64,000 bases of DNA from Auriscalpium vulgare (lineage: Eukaryota > Basidiomycota > Agaricomycetes > Russulales > Auriscalpiaceae), in assembly GCA_019915015.1 (NCBI GenBank), contig JAHBBC010000007.1, positions 1,178,001-1,242,000 on the forward strand, given 5' to 3'. Shown here in pieces: positions 10,457 to 21,631 of the stretch. The notes below the pieces were generated by a model, which was not told where the DNA came from, did not search any database, and was given only the letters and a program-made list of their open reading frames with translations. How positions within the stretch are numbered: position 1 is the first letter of the stretch; every line of letters begins with the position of its first letter. The position numbers and the translations under genes were made by a program.

Positions 10457-11759
10457 TCAGGTTTCCTCAGGACGCCCTTCTACGACGACTTCATCTAACG
10501 TCACCCTCAACGAGAATGTCCACATCTCCGCCGATCGACTCGTCTTCACATATCCCATTACTTCATTGTGCCCTGGCAGCGGTGGTAGATCTTCACCCTG
10601 TTTCCAGACATCGGACAGCAGTACGGCAGGTGGGAAAGTGGCAACGGATGGAGGGTACAAAGTGATGTGATGTGTGAGCGGTGGATAGATGTCCAGACGT
10701 GGACTCGGATCGGGTGTATTGGGAGCGATCAATGTGGGAAACGGAAGGCGATGGCGCTTGTAGGCAGGCAAGCCGGCAGCGGCCCCATGCGAGTGCTGCG
10801 GGCTGAGGCCCCAGTTCGTTAGCGCAATGACTGGGCCATGCGATGTTCGGATCCGCTGCAGCGCCTCCAAGATGACGTGCAACGCGTTCTGCGCGCTGCT
10901 GGGTGTCGAAGACTTGCTGATACCGGGCGGCGGAGCGCGTCTGTCCTCGGCCGCAAAGCGATCGGGCCAGTAAAAGGCGCTCATCGAGTCAATGGCGAGA
11001 AGTGCGAGTTCAGAACTTGGCATGTCTTCCGCGTGGTACGTTTGCAAATTGGACAGAGTAGCGGCGAGCTGCAACGAGGATGATGGCCGAAAGATACGAA
11101 AATTTCGAAGCGCCTGGGATAGGAGCTTAGAGGATTCTCCGGCATTACGGTCGTCGTCTGTCGTGGGTGGCCTGGCCCGGAGTATCCGAGTATGAAGAAG
11201 GTGGCGGATGCGCACGACATCGAGCGTGCCGTCAACGTCAAACAGGATGGCCGCTTTGTTCCAGCCACCAACGGAAGTCGGCAGAACACAGGTGCCTACG
11301 ATGTGGCACAGCAGATGTGTTTTCCCGGAAGACGGAGGGCCTTGGATTTCGATGAGGTCACCGCGGCTGAGCGTTGTCAAGGGAGAGGTTTGTTCGTCTG
11401 AAACAATAGTAGGTATCTGTGTGCTTCCTGTCGCTGGAAAATGCGTCAGGATCCAGGCTATGCGATGCCCTGGAGCCTACAGAGGCTTACATGGTGCTCT
11501 GGCTGCGTTCAATAGCTAGAGACCGTTGTTAGCGCAGATCATCCAGAGCCTGAGCGAGCTTTACCTGCCCAAGTGACTCTGCTTGCATCTCCCCCAGCAA
11601 AGCATGGGCGTCATGAGAGGCCAGGTCCATGCCGATGGCCTGTGGCGAAGCTGCCCGAGACGAAGGAGGACGACTCGTCGGAAGGGGACGACCGAAGACG
11701 ACTGACGACGCCCAGGGCACGTGATCGTGATCGCCAACTGGCAGTGATGGGTTGTCCAT
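10457..11759 (-). CDS. XRCC2-like RAD51 paralogue
   Basis: Minus-strand exons are 11759..11565, 11515..11491 (25 bp) and 11433..10457 (398 residues as drawn). Exon 3 has a RecA-type Walker A loop, IQGPPSSGKTHLL, then a Walker B-like LALLAIDSMSAFYW, and VIALTNWGLSP where RecA/RAD51 proteins have the strand after Walker B. The N-terminal AESLGQLLNAARAPSTG matches the short helix before the core in XRCC2. XRCC2-type proteins support homologous recombination as part of RAD51-paralogue complexes. The ATG at 11759 is doubtful because its first base belongs to the hAT element inserted there. The in-frame Met at 11628-11630 (residue 44) is the likelier ancestral start. Other RAD51 paralogues (RAD55/57 types) are alternatives. 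Confidence 0.72.
11751..11758. repeat. Left 8-bp target-site duplication of the hAT element
   Basis: The octamer GTTGTCCA directly precedes the left terminus. It occurs again at 17089-17096 directly after the right terminus. Eight-base duplications are the hallmark of hAT insertion. Here the duplication overlaps the first codons of the XRCC2-like frame. Confidence 0.97.
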
Positions 11760-11778
11760 AGTGTTGCGGGAAAAACCT
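11759..11778. repeat. hAT left terminal inverted repeat
   Basis: TAGTGTTGCGGGAAAAACCT. It pairs in inverse orientation with 17069-17088 with one mismatch at position 4. Confidence 0.95.
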
Positions 11779-12137
11779 CTGGCCAGTATCCCCCCGGTAA
11801 GGTACCGGTGGCGCTCCTAGCCGGGGAGGTATCAAACCGGTACCGTACCAGGGAAATAGTCACGTGATGTTTAGTTCCCACGCAGTAGCAGCTCGATTTT
11901 CGCGTACACACGAGGATTTGGAATGGTTTCAATGCATCAGATGAAGATTTAGCAGTGTATGTATCCATAGCCAAATTGCCAGAGCTTAGCCGTAGGTGCC
12001 CCGACCTGTACGAATTCGCTGCTGCCTGCTACACAAGTGTCATGATTTGTCAGCAGACGCGGCTTTTGCAAGGCTGCCGCAGCACTCGAGCGTACATTGT
12101 AACAACGCGTACAATACATACTGAAACCTCGGGAGGC
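11779..12137. other. hAT left subterminal region
   Basis: Non-coding zone between the left inverted repeat and the transposase stop codon. The first 90 bp carry repeated GGTACCGGT/ACCGGTACC-type motifs and the palindromic GTCACGTGAT, likely sites for transposase or host factors. The rest should be 3' UTR of the transposase gene. I see no gene in it. Confidence 0.6.
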
Positions 12138-15100
12138 TTATTGAAACAAGGCATCTGTGCTGAAATCATTGTCCTCTTCATCAGAATCTGGTATGCTCTC
12201 GTCCCTAGCCTGACCTGCACTGACTCCGACAGCAGGGTTCCGACGTGCAGGAAGCTGAGCTTCCTCCGCGAGGACATCAGATAAAATTGCAGACCTCAGG
12301 TTGATGTGAGGCATCTTGATGAAAGCATTGGCAGGTTCGTACGGTTCTGCCAGGTCTTCACCTTGAACGTCATTGTCGTCATTGTCGTCTTCTTCGTCCG
12401 ACATCGGTGCGGGTGCGTTTTCTGAAGAGGGGAATACCTTCTTTTCGATGTTGTAGAACTTGACCGAAGGGAATTGATTAGTGTGCGCGCGCACCTGCTC
12501 GAATGGTTGGAACACTGTGTACTTCAATAAAGAACGGAGGTTGCTTACCTTGCTCTTAGACATGTGGTACTGTCGGACTTGAGTCATTGCAGACATGTTA
12601 TGCACGGATAGCCGATTCCTATGCTTTGGAGTAAGCCATGTGAATGTAGAGCCAGTCCGTTCATCGGGCATGGAGTTGACTCGGACGGAATACAGTTTGA
12701 TAGCGAGATGCTATTCATGACAGCATCAGTCGGCAGCGCTCGGTGAATCATACGGACACGAACACGTACCGGAAGGATGTGCACATTATCAGAGCCAACA
12801 CGGCCCTTCCACCACTTAAGGACCGCCTGCGGAACCGTATCGTCGAGCGGATGATCGAATGGGAACTGGTGTCGAGCATAGGCTAGAGTTTCCCTGTGAA
12901 GTTGGGCTGTAAATGATTTCCCTTTTTTTGCCCACTTCAAGAATGCCTTCTTATGGCCATGAACGATCTCTTTCTCTCCGATGTTGGCTAAGAAGCGGAC
13001 AACGGACTCGAAAATTGATGGATGCCGAACACCAATGAGTGTCACCTTCTCGCCTTCCGGTAGCCACAGGTCCGACGTGATAAGATCTGATTGATGCACA
13101 CATAAGACAGCGACGAGATGCAAGCAAAAGAATGGCTCTAACCAGGGTTCAGATATGCTGCAGCAAGGTATGCATTATTAGCTATGTTGCCATCCAGAAA
13201 GAGTTGGCGATGTCGCGCATTGAGGATGCCGCGGATGGCGTTCGCGACCTCAGCGTCAAAATACAGCCTAGGATTTTGAAAGGCGTCCTCTGTTGCACGA
13301 ATAACAGCATGCCAGAATATATAGACGTCGGCAGCAGTCGCCTCCAGAGCCTCCAGGCAGGCTAATGCCTTTGTTGCAGGCAAAGTGGCCGCGATGAACT
13401 GGGAGAGACCAGACTCGAACTTGAATGTCTGGTGATCATCCGGTGCAGGCTGAAAATACTCAGCAATTTCCTGCGAATGTTGTCAGCAAGTCATTTCGTC
13501 TAGTCGATCCATCAATTGTACCTCATAAAGTCCGTTAGGCGATTCACGGATGACTTTCTTGATCGCAGCTGAGGACCGATGGACAGAGCGAGCAGAGAGC
13601 GGGATTGTTGCGAATCTCGTCTTTCCGATAGCCTCCAGGCCGCGTCCTGTCTTTAGTTTTTCACGAGCTTTCTTGAGGGCTGCATGTCCAGCGTGCGAGG
13701 TATGAAATAATGTTATTGTCTGCCGCACCACACGGATGATCTGGTTGCGGATTAGATCTGATTAATGCTGGTAGTGTGGACGTTTGCGCACCGGTTTGAA
13801 AACATCAATGAGATTAATCTCAAGGATTGTGCGATTCAAGTGATGGCAAACATCCGCAAGATTGAGCGCAGTGGGCATGAGGGCCAGAATTGCAATGGAA
13901 CGCGAGGCTCGCGTGTTACCCGTGCTATCACATGTCAGGCCGGAAAACCTGGACGGACCGATGGCATTGACAATCTGCGCGAAGTTGTTAGAAATTGCTG
14001 AAGTAGTTAAGTTCCAATGCCCACGCACCGGACTTGCGACATTCTCAACAATCCAAGGTGCAGTGTGCGACTCGGAAGTTGCCTCCCGTGTGTCCATCAA
14101 GTATACTTCACGGTCTGAGGTCGAGACGTGTACAGTCCAGTAGGACTCACGACCTGTCGAAGTTCCGCCGTCATAGGAGAGAGTGAGGTCTTCCTGACCT
14201 TGCAGATACTTGAGTTGCTCCCGGCGGACCCACGATGCTTCGTTTACGATGCCTTCATATTCGAGCTTGTCTCTGGTTGAAGGTGCATATGATGGTAAGG
14301 CAATCTCAAGCATCTCCTTCCACTCCGGGCGCGAGACGATATATGTTGGCAAACCCGCGACGCATATGAGTTTAAGAATGGCAAGGTCGAGCTTTCTGTG
14401 ACGCTCGAGCTTCCCAAGCGCCTTTGCTTGCCGAAAGAACGCATGTGTCGCGGCGCCTGCATCTTGCTTCTCCCCATCTTGTCCAATTCCATCTTGAGCT
14501 CCTAGTTCCTTCGCAACCATCATGGATCCTTTCGAATTGGTGAGCTCCTGGACCTGCGCAGACAGTGCCTTTCCAGCTGAATGTATGTGCACTTTCTCCC
14601 GCAGCTCTGAGGACAGCTTGGGGCAGTCCTTTGCATGACGAACGACTCGGATCAACGCTCGATGTCGGAAAGTATGATGGCAAGGGTTATCAGGACCTCC
14701 GACACAGCGCCAGAGCAGCGTAGTTGGATTGTCGCGGCGATAGCAAGCCTCGGTGAGAGCGTCCATCAGAGGATCCGGCGGCCGTCCTCCCCGGCGCGCA
14801 TCCTTCTTCGGCTGCACCCATTTGACAAGGTCACCAGGGTTAAGCTCAATCTCCATGTCGCTCCCATCTTCTTCCCCCATCTCGTTCACATACGGAGCTG
14901 CGCCGTCCGCAACTCCTTCGGCATCTGATTTCTGTTCATCGAGCTGCTGGTCTTGCAGTACCGGTGAACTACTAGGCTGCTTGTGCGTAGCGACTGTGTT
15001 TCCGCCCGAACGCTTTGCAACCTGTAAGCAAAGCTTCTGTTACTTACTGCTGTCGCGCGCTGACAACCTCTTTGGGCACTTACAGTTGACGTTCCAGCAA

Positions 15101-16655
15101 TATGCAGATTCAACGGCGCCGGTTTGAAGACCTCGTCCCACTGCTGCTTGCTCCCCGCATTGCCGGAACTCTCCGCCGGTTCCTTTCCTTTCGAAGCGGC
15201 ATTTTTCTTCGTGCGTTTGGCTGGCACGGTGAGTGGCGTGACATTGGTGGCTACACTCAGTCGCCTCTTAACGACGCCTTCTAGACTCAATAACTGCGGC
15301 TTCGTGAACGCCGATGTGTGCGCACTTGCCCGTATAAGCATGCCAGGCGCTAGCATATTGGACTTGTATTTGAGACTGTCCTGCACTGTCGGTGAGTCGA
15401 GTCCGCAAGTAAGTGAAGCTGAGCGCGCACTGACCATGTCACGTAGGTAACACATTATGTCAGCAAGGTGTCGAATGCGTTGCACGACACAGTCTGTATC
15501 CGAGAGGAGATGGATGTCGTCGGGGATGAGATGGTGAGCAAGAGAATTGTGGCTGAGGACAGAGCAGGAGAAGCTGTCGAGCTGTGGGGTGCATGGTAAC
15601 ACGTTGAGTGAAAGCGGCCCAGTCGCTCCGTGTTGTCCTAACCACCATTCTATCATCTCCAACAGCTCGCGGGGCGGCTTCCGTCCAAGAGAATCAGCAT
15701 AGAAAGCCGTGTGTGGCTCTACGCTGATCGCAACGGACACCCAGTGATTTGTCTCGTGTACGGCTGCTGGCAAGAGCACATCCGCGCCATCGATCCGCAC
15801 CCCGATCGTCATTCCAACCTCCTTGAGTGATCCATCTTGCAGCTGCGAGCCAGCCAATCGTAGGGGAGTGATGCCGCGCATTGATTGGTAAGATGTTCCG
15901 CTAGCATTGAGTCGTGCGCGGTTGCGGTACGTGTCAATGAGCTTGACTGATGCCGCACTCGGCAGTATACATGCCGGCTTGCCTTGTCTTTGCAGACGAT
16001 GACCTAGCAGCATCCCCAGCTGATCCATATGCTCCGCCGCCAGCCAACGCCGACCACAGTACGATGTAAGCGTCTTTGGATCGACGCCCATCGTCGTTGG
16101 GAGGGGTACGTCCCATGGCCAGTCGTCGAGGAGTGCTGACGTGTCTGCAGCAAGGGACTTCACCTCGTCGTTGAGCAAGCCCTCGGTCCAAGTCTTCAAC
16201 CACGCAGTGGCCAGAGAAAGGCGCGCCTTGGCAGCGAGTATGCGCCGGACCTCGTACCAGTAGGTGAGAACCCACATCGGGGTTTTGAGTGTTTGTTGAG
16301 TGACCGACTCTTGAACAGGATAGCCCAGGCAAGCATAGCCTGTCTCTAGGGCGGGGATGACGCGGTTTTGCAGGATTTCCAACACCTCGGTGTGCGGCGG
16401 CATCGGCCTAGAGAGCAGGACCATTGCATTTGCGGCCGTTATGAAGCTTTGGCCCTTCGAGAAGAGTGTGCTCTGCTGGAGCAGAGACGGCGCGTTCGCC
16501 TCCGGTGGGACAGGGAAATTTTGGATATCGGCATTGCGCAGGGCTGGTGTGGGTAGTAGGACATGTTTAATGTCGTCGGGAATGGGTATTCTTTTGAGGA
16601 TATCACCCAGAGTTTGAAATGAGTCGATGTCGTGGATGACCTCGTCGTCCGCCAT
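12138..16655 (-). CDS. Fused ULP1-type protease and BED-finger hAT transposase
   Basis: Minus-strand exons are 16655..15084, 15021..13792, 13740..13522, 13470..13143, 13086..12770, 12710..12549 and 12494..12138 (about 1394 residues). The N-terminal half has a C48/ULP1 peptidase core with the catalytic set in order: His304 in NHWVSVAIS, Asp321 in YADSLG, then Gln358 and Cys364 in TPQLDSFSCS. After the first intron the same frame runs into a BED-like finger (WRCVGGPDNPC, then H and C near residues 625-660). The hAT core follows, with LSYDGGTSTGRESYW, GLTCDSTGNTRASRS and a C-terminal dimerisation segment (LTPKHRNRLSVHN). The protein should cut and paste its element; the protease may process SUMO-like conjugates. 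The last intron (54 bp) is a multiple of three without a stop, so it may be retained. Two adjacent genes is the alternative, but frame and splice signals favour one. Confidence 0.85.
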
Positions 16656-17068
16656 TTGACAGTTTTGAGGGTTGGCAAAATGTGCTAGGCCAGTGTCGAA
16701 GGTGAAGATTGCGCCCTCATTTAGTCACTCACTACGGAGTGTAAATGTCGATCACAGCAACGGGTCGATCATACACACGTTGCTGCATACAACACTCTTG
16801 CAACTATCCCATGCCGAGGCGGGATGTGTCTAATACCTCCTTAAACATCCGCGTAGCATTGCACAACCACCTTACGACTGCCGGCCATGTCTGCGTGCGA
16901 GGCTGCGAGCCTCATGGCTCATGGGCCGGCGCCGGGCGCCGGAGGGGCCGACACACATCACGTGCTGGAGGTATTGTACCGGGTATATTGGGGCCCAGGG
17001 CAGGGCAGGTATGGTACCGGTACTATACAGGTACATTACCGGGGAAAAACGTTTTCGGGGAAAAACTC
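16656..17068. other. hAT right subterminal and promoter region
   Basis: Upstream zone of the transposase gene. The outer 150 bp are GC-rich, with GCCGGCGCCGGGCGCCGG near 16924-16942 and several GGTACCGGTAC/TACCGG motifs mirroring those of the left end. The inner part should hold the transposase promoter and leader. Confidence 0.6.
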
Positions 17069-17088
17069 AGGTTTTTCCCGCAACGCTA
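17069..17088. repeat. hAT right terminal inverted repeat
   Basis: The inverse complement reads TAGCGTTGCGGGAAAAACCT, matching 11759-11778 except at position 4. Confidence 0.95.
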
Positions 17089-17096
17089 GTTGTCCA
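17089..17096. repeat. Right 8-bp target-site duplication of the hAT element
   Basis: GTTGTCCA, identical to 11751-11758. Genomic promoter sequence of the downstream coiled-coil gene resumes at 17097. Confidence 0.97.
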
Positions 17097-17206
17097 CACC
17101 AAATACACCTTAGCGACAGCATTATACCTGGCCTTGACATCACGTTCATTCACTCGTCAGCACCGCGGCACTGCTACCTCATTTTGACGACTTTCTCCGT
17201 CTTCAC

Positions 17207-19722
17207 ATGCCCAATTTATCCCCACCTGGTGCTCGCGTCACCCCACCTCCACCCGCCAGCTCACGGCGGCCTACCTCGATTTCTTCTTCTTCCTCGCCGC
17301 CCCCATCGATAGCGAGGGGTGCAACTGCTCGATCCGCCGTCAATCCCCGTGTAGCCTCCTCGCTGGGCTCGCCCGCACGACGGGGCTCTCTCAAGGCTGC
17401 CACCCCACCACCTGCAATCAATGGCGAAACCCGCGAATCGCTCGCTGCTGCCTTGAAGCAGGAGACAGACGAAAAGGAGAATGTGTGTTCCAGCGCTAAG
17501 CGCATCCGTTGAGTAACCGCTAACACTGTTTGCCTTAGCTCTTGGTGCAGGTCCAGAATAAGGACCAGACGATCTCGACGCTTACCCAGGAAAATGACAA
17601 CGTGTCATCTGCCCTCCATGCGGCGGAGGCTCGCCTCTATGAGTTGTACGCAGAACAAGGCCGGGCGGAGGAAGAGATGGCCGCACGGATCGAAGTGGCC
17701 GAGAAACTTAGAACACAAGTTCGCGAGCTAGAGAAGGAGAAGCGGGACCTACATCGTCGATATAACGAACAGGCGAGTATCACCGCCCTCCGTATCAAAC
17801 CGCCCTCGCTTACACATCTTTAGACTTCGACTTTCGAAGCGGAACGACAAGCCTTTTACGACAATGAGCAGCATCTCAAGTCTCGAATCCAATCGCTTAC
17901 TCAAGCCCGGAAGACGCAACCGATACCGCGCTCGCCCTCTGTCATGGAGTCGGACGCTGAAGCGGACGAGGAAGAGTACCAGGAGCCGGAACCTGAACAA
18001 GCCCGGACCCCGTCAGACCTCAAGCAGGAGCTTGATGCGGAACCTGCGGAGATGACGGCTCTCAGATTGGAGCTCTCCACGCTATCGACATCGTACTCTT
18101 CGCTCCAGAGCACGCTTGTTCTGTTGCAAACACAACTCGTCGATCTGAAGCGGGTGAACAATCAGCTGCAGGAGGAGAACGAGAGCTACAATATCCTACT
18201 CAGGGAGCGCACGCTCAACGGACAGTTTGACCTTCTGAAACAAGTCGGCGGCAGCAGTGACAGCTCAAGTGATCAAGGGGACGATGACGGGCAGACTGAT
18301 GATACAGGTGATGTCGGGAGTATGCGCAGCGGCAGTCGCAGTGCGCTGGGAACTGTGGAGGAGCGTCCAGAGGAGACGCTTGATCCTGACTACGATCATG
18401 TCGAGGTCGGGGCTGATGGCAGCCGCCTGGATGGGGAGGATCCAGACTCCCCGTCGACCTCCAACCGGAGGAATACTCGACACAATCGCCGCCATGGCAG
18501 TTCCGGATCCCACTCTCCTGGTGCTCGTGGCGAGTCGCTGGCGGACTTACCCATCACTGGCCCTGGGCTTGATCTTGCCGCAGAGCTAGGGAGGGCGCAG
18601 AACAAAGACATCCTGGAAGGGCGCGCGATTGATGACCGCGAGCGGACGGCCATGGAGAAGCCGCCCAAGAAAGGGAAGAAGGGCGAAAGCAACAGAAAAC
18701 TCTCCTTTTCCGAGCCTGGCATCGAGCCTAGCGGCTCGTCGAACGATGTCGACAGTCTCAAGATTGAAATCAAGTCTCTCAAGGATGCGAACAAGGCGCT
18801 ATCACTTTACGCGTCGAAGATTATTGACAGGATCATTGCGCAGGAGGGTTTCGAACACGTCCTTGCCGTTGACTACGACGGCAAACCACCGCCGACGCCC
18901 TCGACTGCAACTGCAACCTCGCCTCCCTCTCCCTCTCAGAAGTCCAAGAGACGCAATACAATCACGATGTTTGCGCGCTCCCCCTCGAATCCCACCCCCG
19001 TCGTCCCGCAACCTGAAAAGCTTACGACTTTCGATTCCCCGCCGTTATCTGCTGGCCCTACGAGCCCGACGACCCGCGCCAACCGACGATCGTTGTCGTT
19101 CGATTGGCGCGGATTCTCACTATTCAGTGGCAACGAAAAGAAGCCAGAGGGGAACCCGAATCTCCGCCCGCTCACCCTGAAGGCTGGCTCTAGTCCTGTC
19201 ATTACCGGCGCTCGAAAGTTGGAGACGCACGAAGATGAAGAAGATCGCCGTGAACGAGAGCGGATGCACGCGACCATGAAACTGATGGGCATCGAGAAGC
19301 CACCGGCGCCGCCCCCGATGCAAAAGAGTTATTCGACGCCTGAAACTGTACCTGTGTACTCCCCTCCCCTCGACACGACTGCCAGTCCTGCCAGTTCGAC
19401 ACCGCCCTCCCGCTTTTCATTCTTCCGCCGCGCCACTGCTCCTTCAGACGCGTCGTCTACCAAGTCCACTCCCTCCTTGCATGAGAATCCGGCACATTTG
19501 ACATCCGAGGCGCTTGCCCAGGCAGAGGCCGAGAGTACACTTGCTGCTCTGGACGCACAGGAACGCGCGCTAAGCGTGTCGCTGGCCAAGGGCGGCAGCA
19601 GTGGGTTCACCGAGCTGGCGCCGCGGCGCAAGTCAGGCAGTAGGCGCAGCCGGACCAGCGGCGGCGGCAGCGGCAGCACCGTTTGGAGTGCCGGCATGAG
19701 CCGTGAGGAGGCAGATGATTAG
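17207..19722 (+). CDS. Coiled-coil protein with Ser/Pro-rich tails
   Basis: Exons 17207..17482, 17539..17772 and 17824..19722 give 802 residues. The second intron begins with GC (CAG|GCGAGT), the only donor that keeps the coiled-coil frame. The N-terminus is Pro/Ser-rich. Residues about 85-215 and 250-320 are long heptad coiled coils, ending in QLQEENESYNILLRERTLNGQFD, a stretch I associate with conserved basidiomycete proteins of unknown role. The C-terminal half is low-complexity with many Ser/Pro/Arg clusters, typical of phosphorylated cytoskeletal or cortical scaffolds. No enzyme domain is visible. The start is 110 bp downstream of the hAT right end, so the element now sits in its promoter. 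The function is unknown. Confidence 0.85.
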
Positions 19723-20173
19723 AGCTCTTCGCGATGCGCTCTTCGGCATGCTTTTGGTACCGGCTCTTTTGTTTTACTCTGGTTTGATCTTATTTATCCA
19801 CAGCCTTGATGAGCTTCATTCACCCGTCACGTAGTATCCATGTCTTCACGCCTCTCCCATGCTATCATCCCCATCTTCTTTGATTACCCGCACACTACTG
19901 GTATACCCTGTAATCTTCGAAGTTGCACTCTTACTAATACATCATACCTCGGAAATACATACGGCTTGTTGTCTACCATGCACTATAAATTATTATCAAC
20001 ACCGTATAGATAGTACGACACTTATTATCGGCAGCATACGACAGATGAGGTCATGGCGACGTTGAAGTGTGAGACTATGTCGAAATGGACCGCCCACGAG
20101 GCGACCATGAGGACGAAAATGCACACACAACATGCGGGTGCATTGCCATGTAAGCAACGCCGTATGACAGCGG
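19723..20173. other. Intergenic region between convergent genes
   Basis: About 450 bp between the stops of the coiled-coil gene and SLX9. It should contain both 3' UTRs. It is AT-richer than the coding regions around 19900-20030. I see no gene in it. Confidence 0.55.
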
Positions 20174-21027
20174 TCATGACGATCTGTGCGGAACCAGTGT
20201 ATTTTCAGCGTGAGTTCGTATGGTCTTGAAGGGGTTCGCTGCGAAATCAGGATTCGCCATGATCCTGGGCTGGCGAAATTGCTCTGCTTTGCTACGAGAT
20301 GGCAAATGCCGGCAGCGCCGAACCGTCAGTAAGAGACGCACATAATAATGATGGCACTTACAGCGCGTGCTTCCGCTGAGACTTCTTGAGGGGCGCGCCT
20401 TTGCCCTCCCCGATTTGACCTGCCCGCGACGGCTTGGCAGGAGCCTCATGCAAGCCGTCATCTGCACCATCGACGGCGCCGTTGTCCTTGGGAACAGGCC
20501 CGCCTTGCACCGCAGCGAGCGCTTCCTTCAGACCGTCCATGCCACCGTCACCGATCTGTTCCTTTTCCTTCCGTTTCAAGCGGCGAGCATGCGATTTTGA
20601 GTATGGAGAGCGCGACGTCTCGAGCCCTGTCGCACGATGAATGTTGCGCAGACACAATAAGAGAATTGCTCTAACGCACGCTCTATGAACAGTTCATGTT
20701 TGAGCTGTCTCTTGTCTTTCTTCTTCAAGAGGATATGACTGTCGGGCATATCATTATCCGCATCGCGCAGCAGATCATTCGCCTAGCCCGCATTCGTCAG
20801 ATTCACTGCAAAAATGAGTTTCAGAAAGCCGTAAAACCCATACCATAGCGTCTAGCTCGGCGCCGACATCCACATGCTGCACGGCATTGTCCTGGACGGC
20901 AAAGCGCCGCTTGTCCGACCTTTTCGCAGATGATTCATGGCTGTACGTGCGAGTGCGACGCTCCTTGGGCTGTCTTGCAGAGTTGTATTCAGTGACGGCT
21001 GTCAATACTCTGGGAGACACTTACCAT
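20174..21027 (-). CDS. SLX9: Ribosome biogenesis protein SLX9
   Basis: Minus-strand exons are 21027..21025 (ATG only), 20969..20844, 20782..20680, 20626..20362 and 20291..20174 (204 residues). The start MPKERRTRT, the middle RLETSRSPYSKSHARRLKRK, the GEGKGAPLKKSQRKHAL segment and the C-terminal NPDFAANPFKTIRTHAENTL all match the SLX9/FAM207 family. SLX9 acts in the nucleolus and in export of 40S precursors; in yeast it associates with pre-40S particles and helps early pre-rRNA cleavage. The first coding exon holds only the start codon, directly followed by GTAAGT. This explains why no single long frame marks the gene. Identity is firm and the exon joins keep all conserved blocks in frame. Confidence 0.9.
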
Positions 21028-21631
21028 GGTCGTGTGCGGCCGCAGCCAGTGCGGAACGGCTGGCGCACGCTATCCCGATCCCGTTGTTTGCTCTTGCTTG
21101 CCTGCGCCTTCGGATCTTAACACACACAAACAACGCCTGGCCACATGCTATTTCAAATGCCGAGAGCATGCCTATGGCGAACTTACCACACATACGGCGG
21201 GTAACCACTGTGTAACACAAGGCTCGACCTAGTAGATTCACACTGTTCTGCCGTAACCTCCACATGGCTCCGGCTTCTCAGTGACCAGAAAACCGTCGCC
21301 GGCGACCTCTACCGGGCGGAACGACTGTCTTCCGCGCAAGGTCGGCAACGGTGAATACCGTGATCGGGCTCGCTGCCTCTGTCATCTCGCTCTGGCTGAT
21401 GCTTGAGGCTCTGCATGTGGTCACTCTGATCCATGTCTCCGTTTGATCTCTTACATTCGCGCACGAGCGCATCACTGCCTCATGCTTATTACTAGCGGGT
21501 GGTACTACTAGCACCGGCGTGTCAATGGCATAACCAGAGATTTGATCCGCAAGTGACGTATTCTATTACAATGGCCGGATCAATGTGACCCTTGCGTGGT
21601 CTGCATCTCGCCCGCCTCAAGACACCCGTTG
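21028..21631. other. Intergenic region
   Basis: About 600 bp between the SLX9 start and the stop of the transporter gene, both on the minus strand. It should hold the SLX9 promoter and the transporter 3' UTR. A minus-strand open frame at 21278-21514 has no recognisable feature and is probably chance. No repeat is seen. Confidence 0.5.

Larger units (their letters stand above)
11759..17088 (-). mobile_element. Intact hAT-superfamily transposon carrying a ULP1-hAT fusion gene
   Basis: This 5330-bp element is bounded by 20-bp terminal inverted repeats (TAGYGTTGCGGGAAAAACCT, one mismatch) and an exact 8-bp target duplication, GTTGTCCA. The TAG-type ends and 8-bp duplication are typical of hAT elements. 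It contains one minus-strand gene (12138-16655) and two non-coding subterminal zones of about 360 and 415 bp, rich in ACCGGTACC-like motifs, the usual layout of transposase-binding sites. A copy of CACGTGATGT lies about 100 bp inside the left end (11861-11870), with its inverse about 125 bp inside the right end (16955-16964). No stop or frameshift was found in the gene, so the copy may be autonomous and recent. Confidence 0.94.

Noticed and set aside
14886..16655. ULP1 protease as a separate captured host gene
   Set aside because: Its frame continues through a clean GT-AG intron into the BED-hAT frame without a stop, and both halves lie inside the same inverted repeats and target duplication. 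Fusion is the simpler reading.
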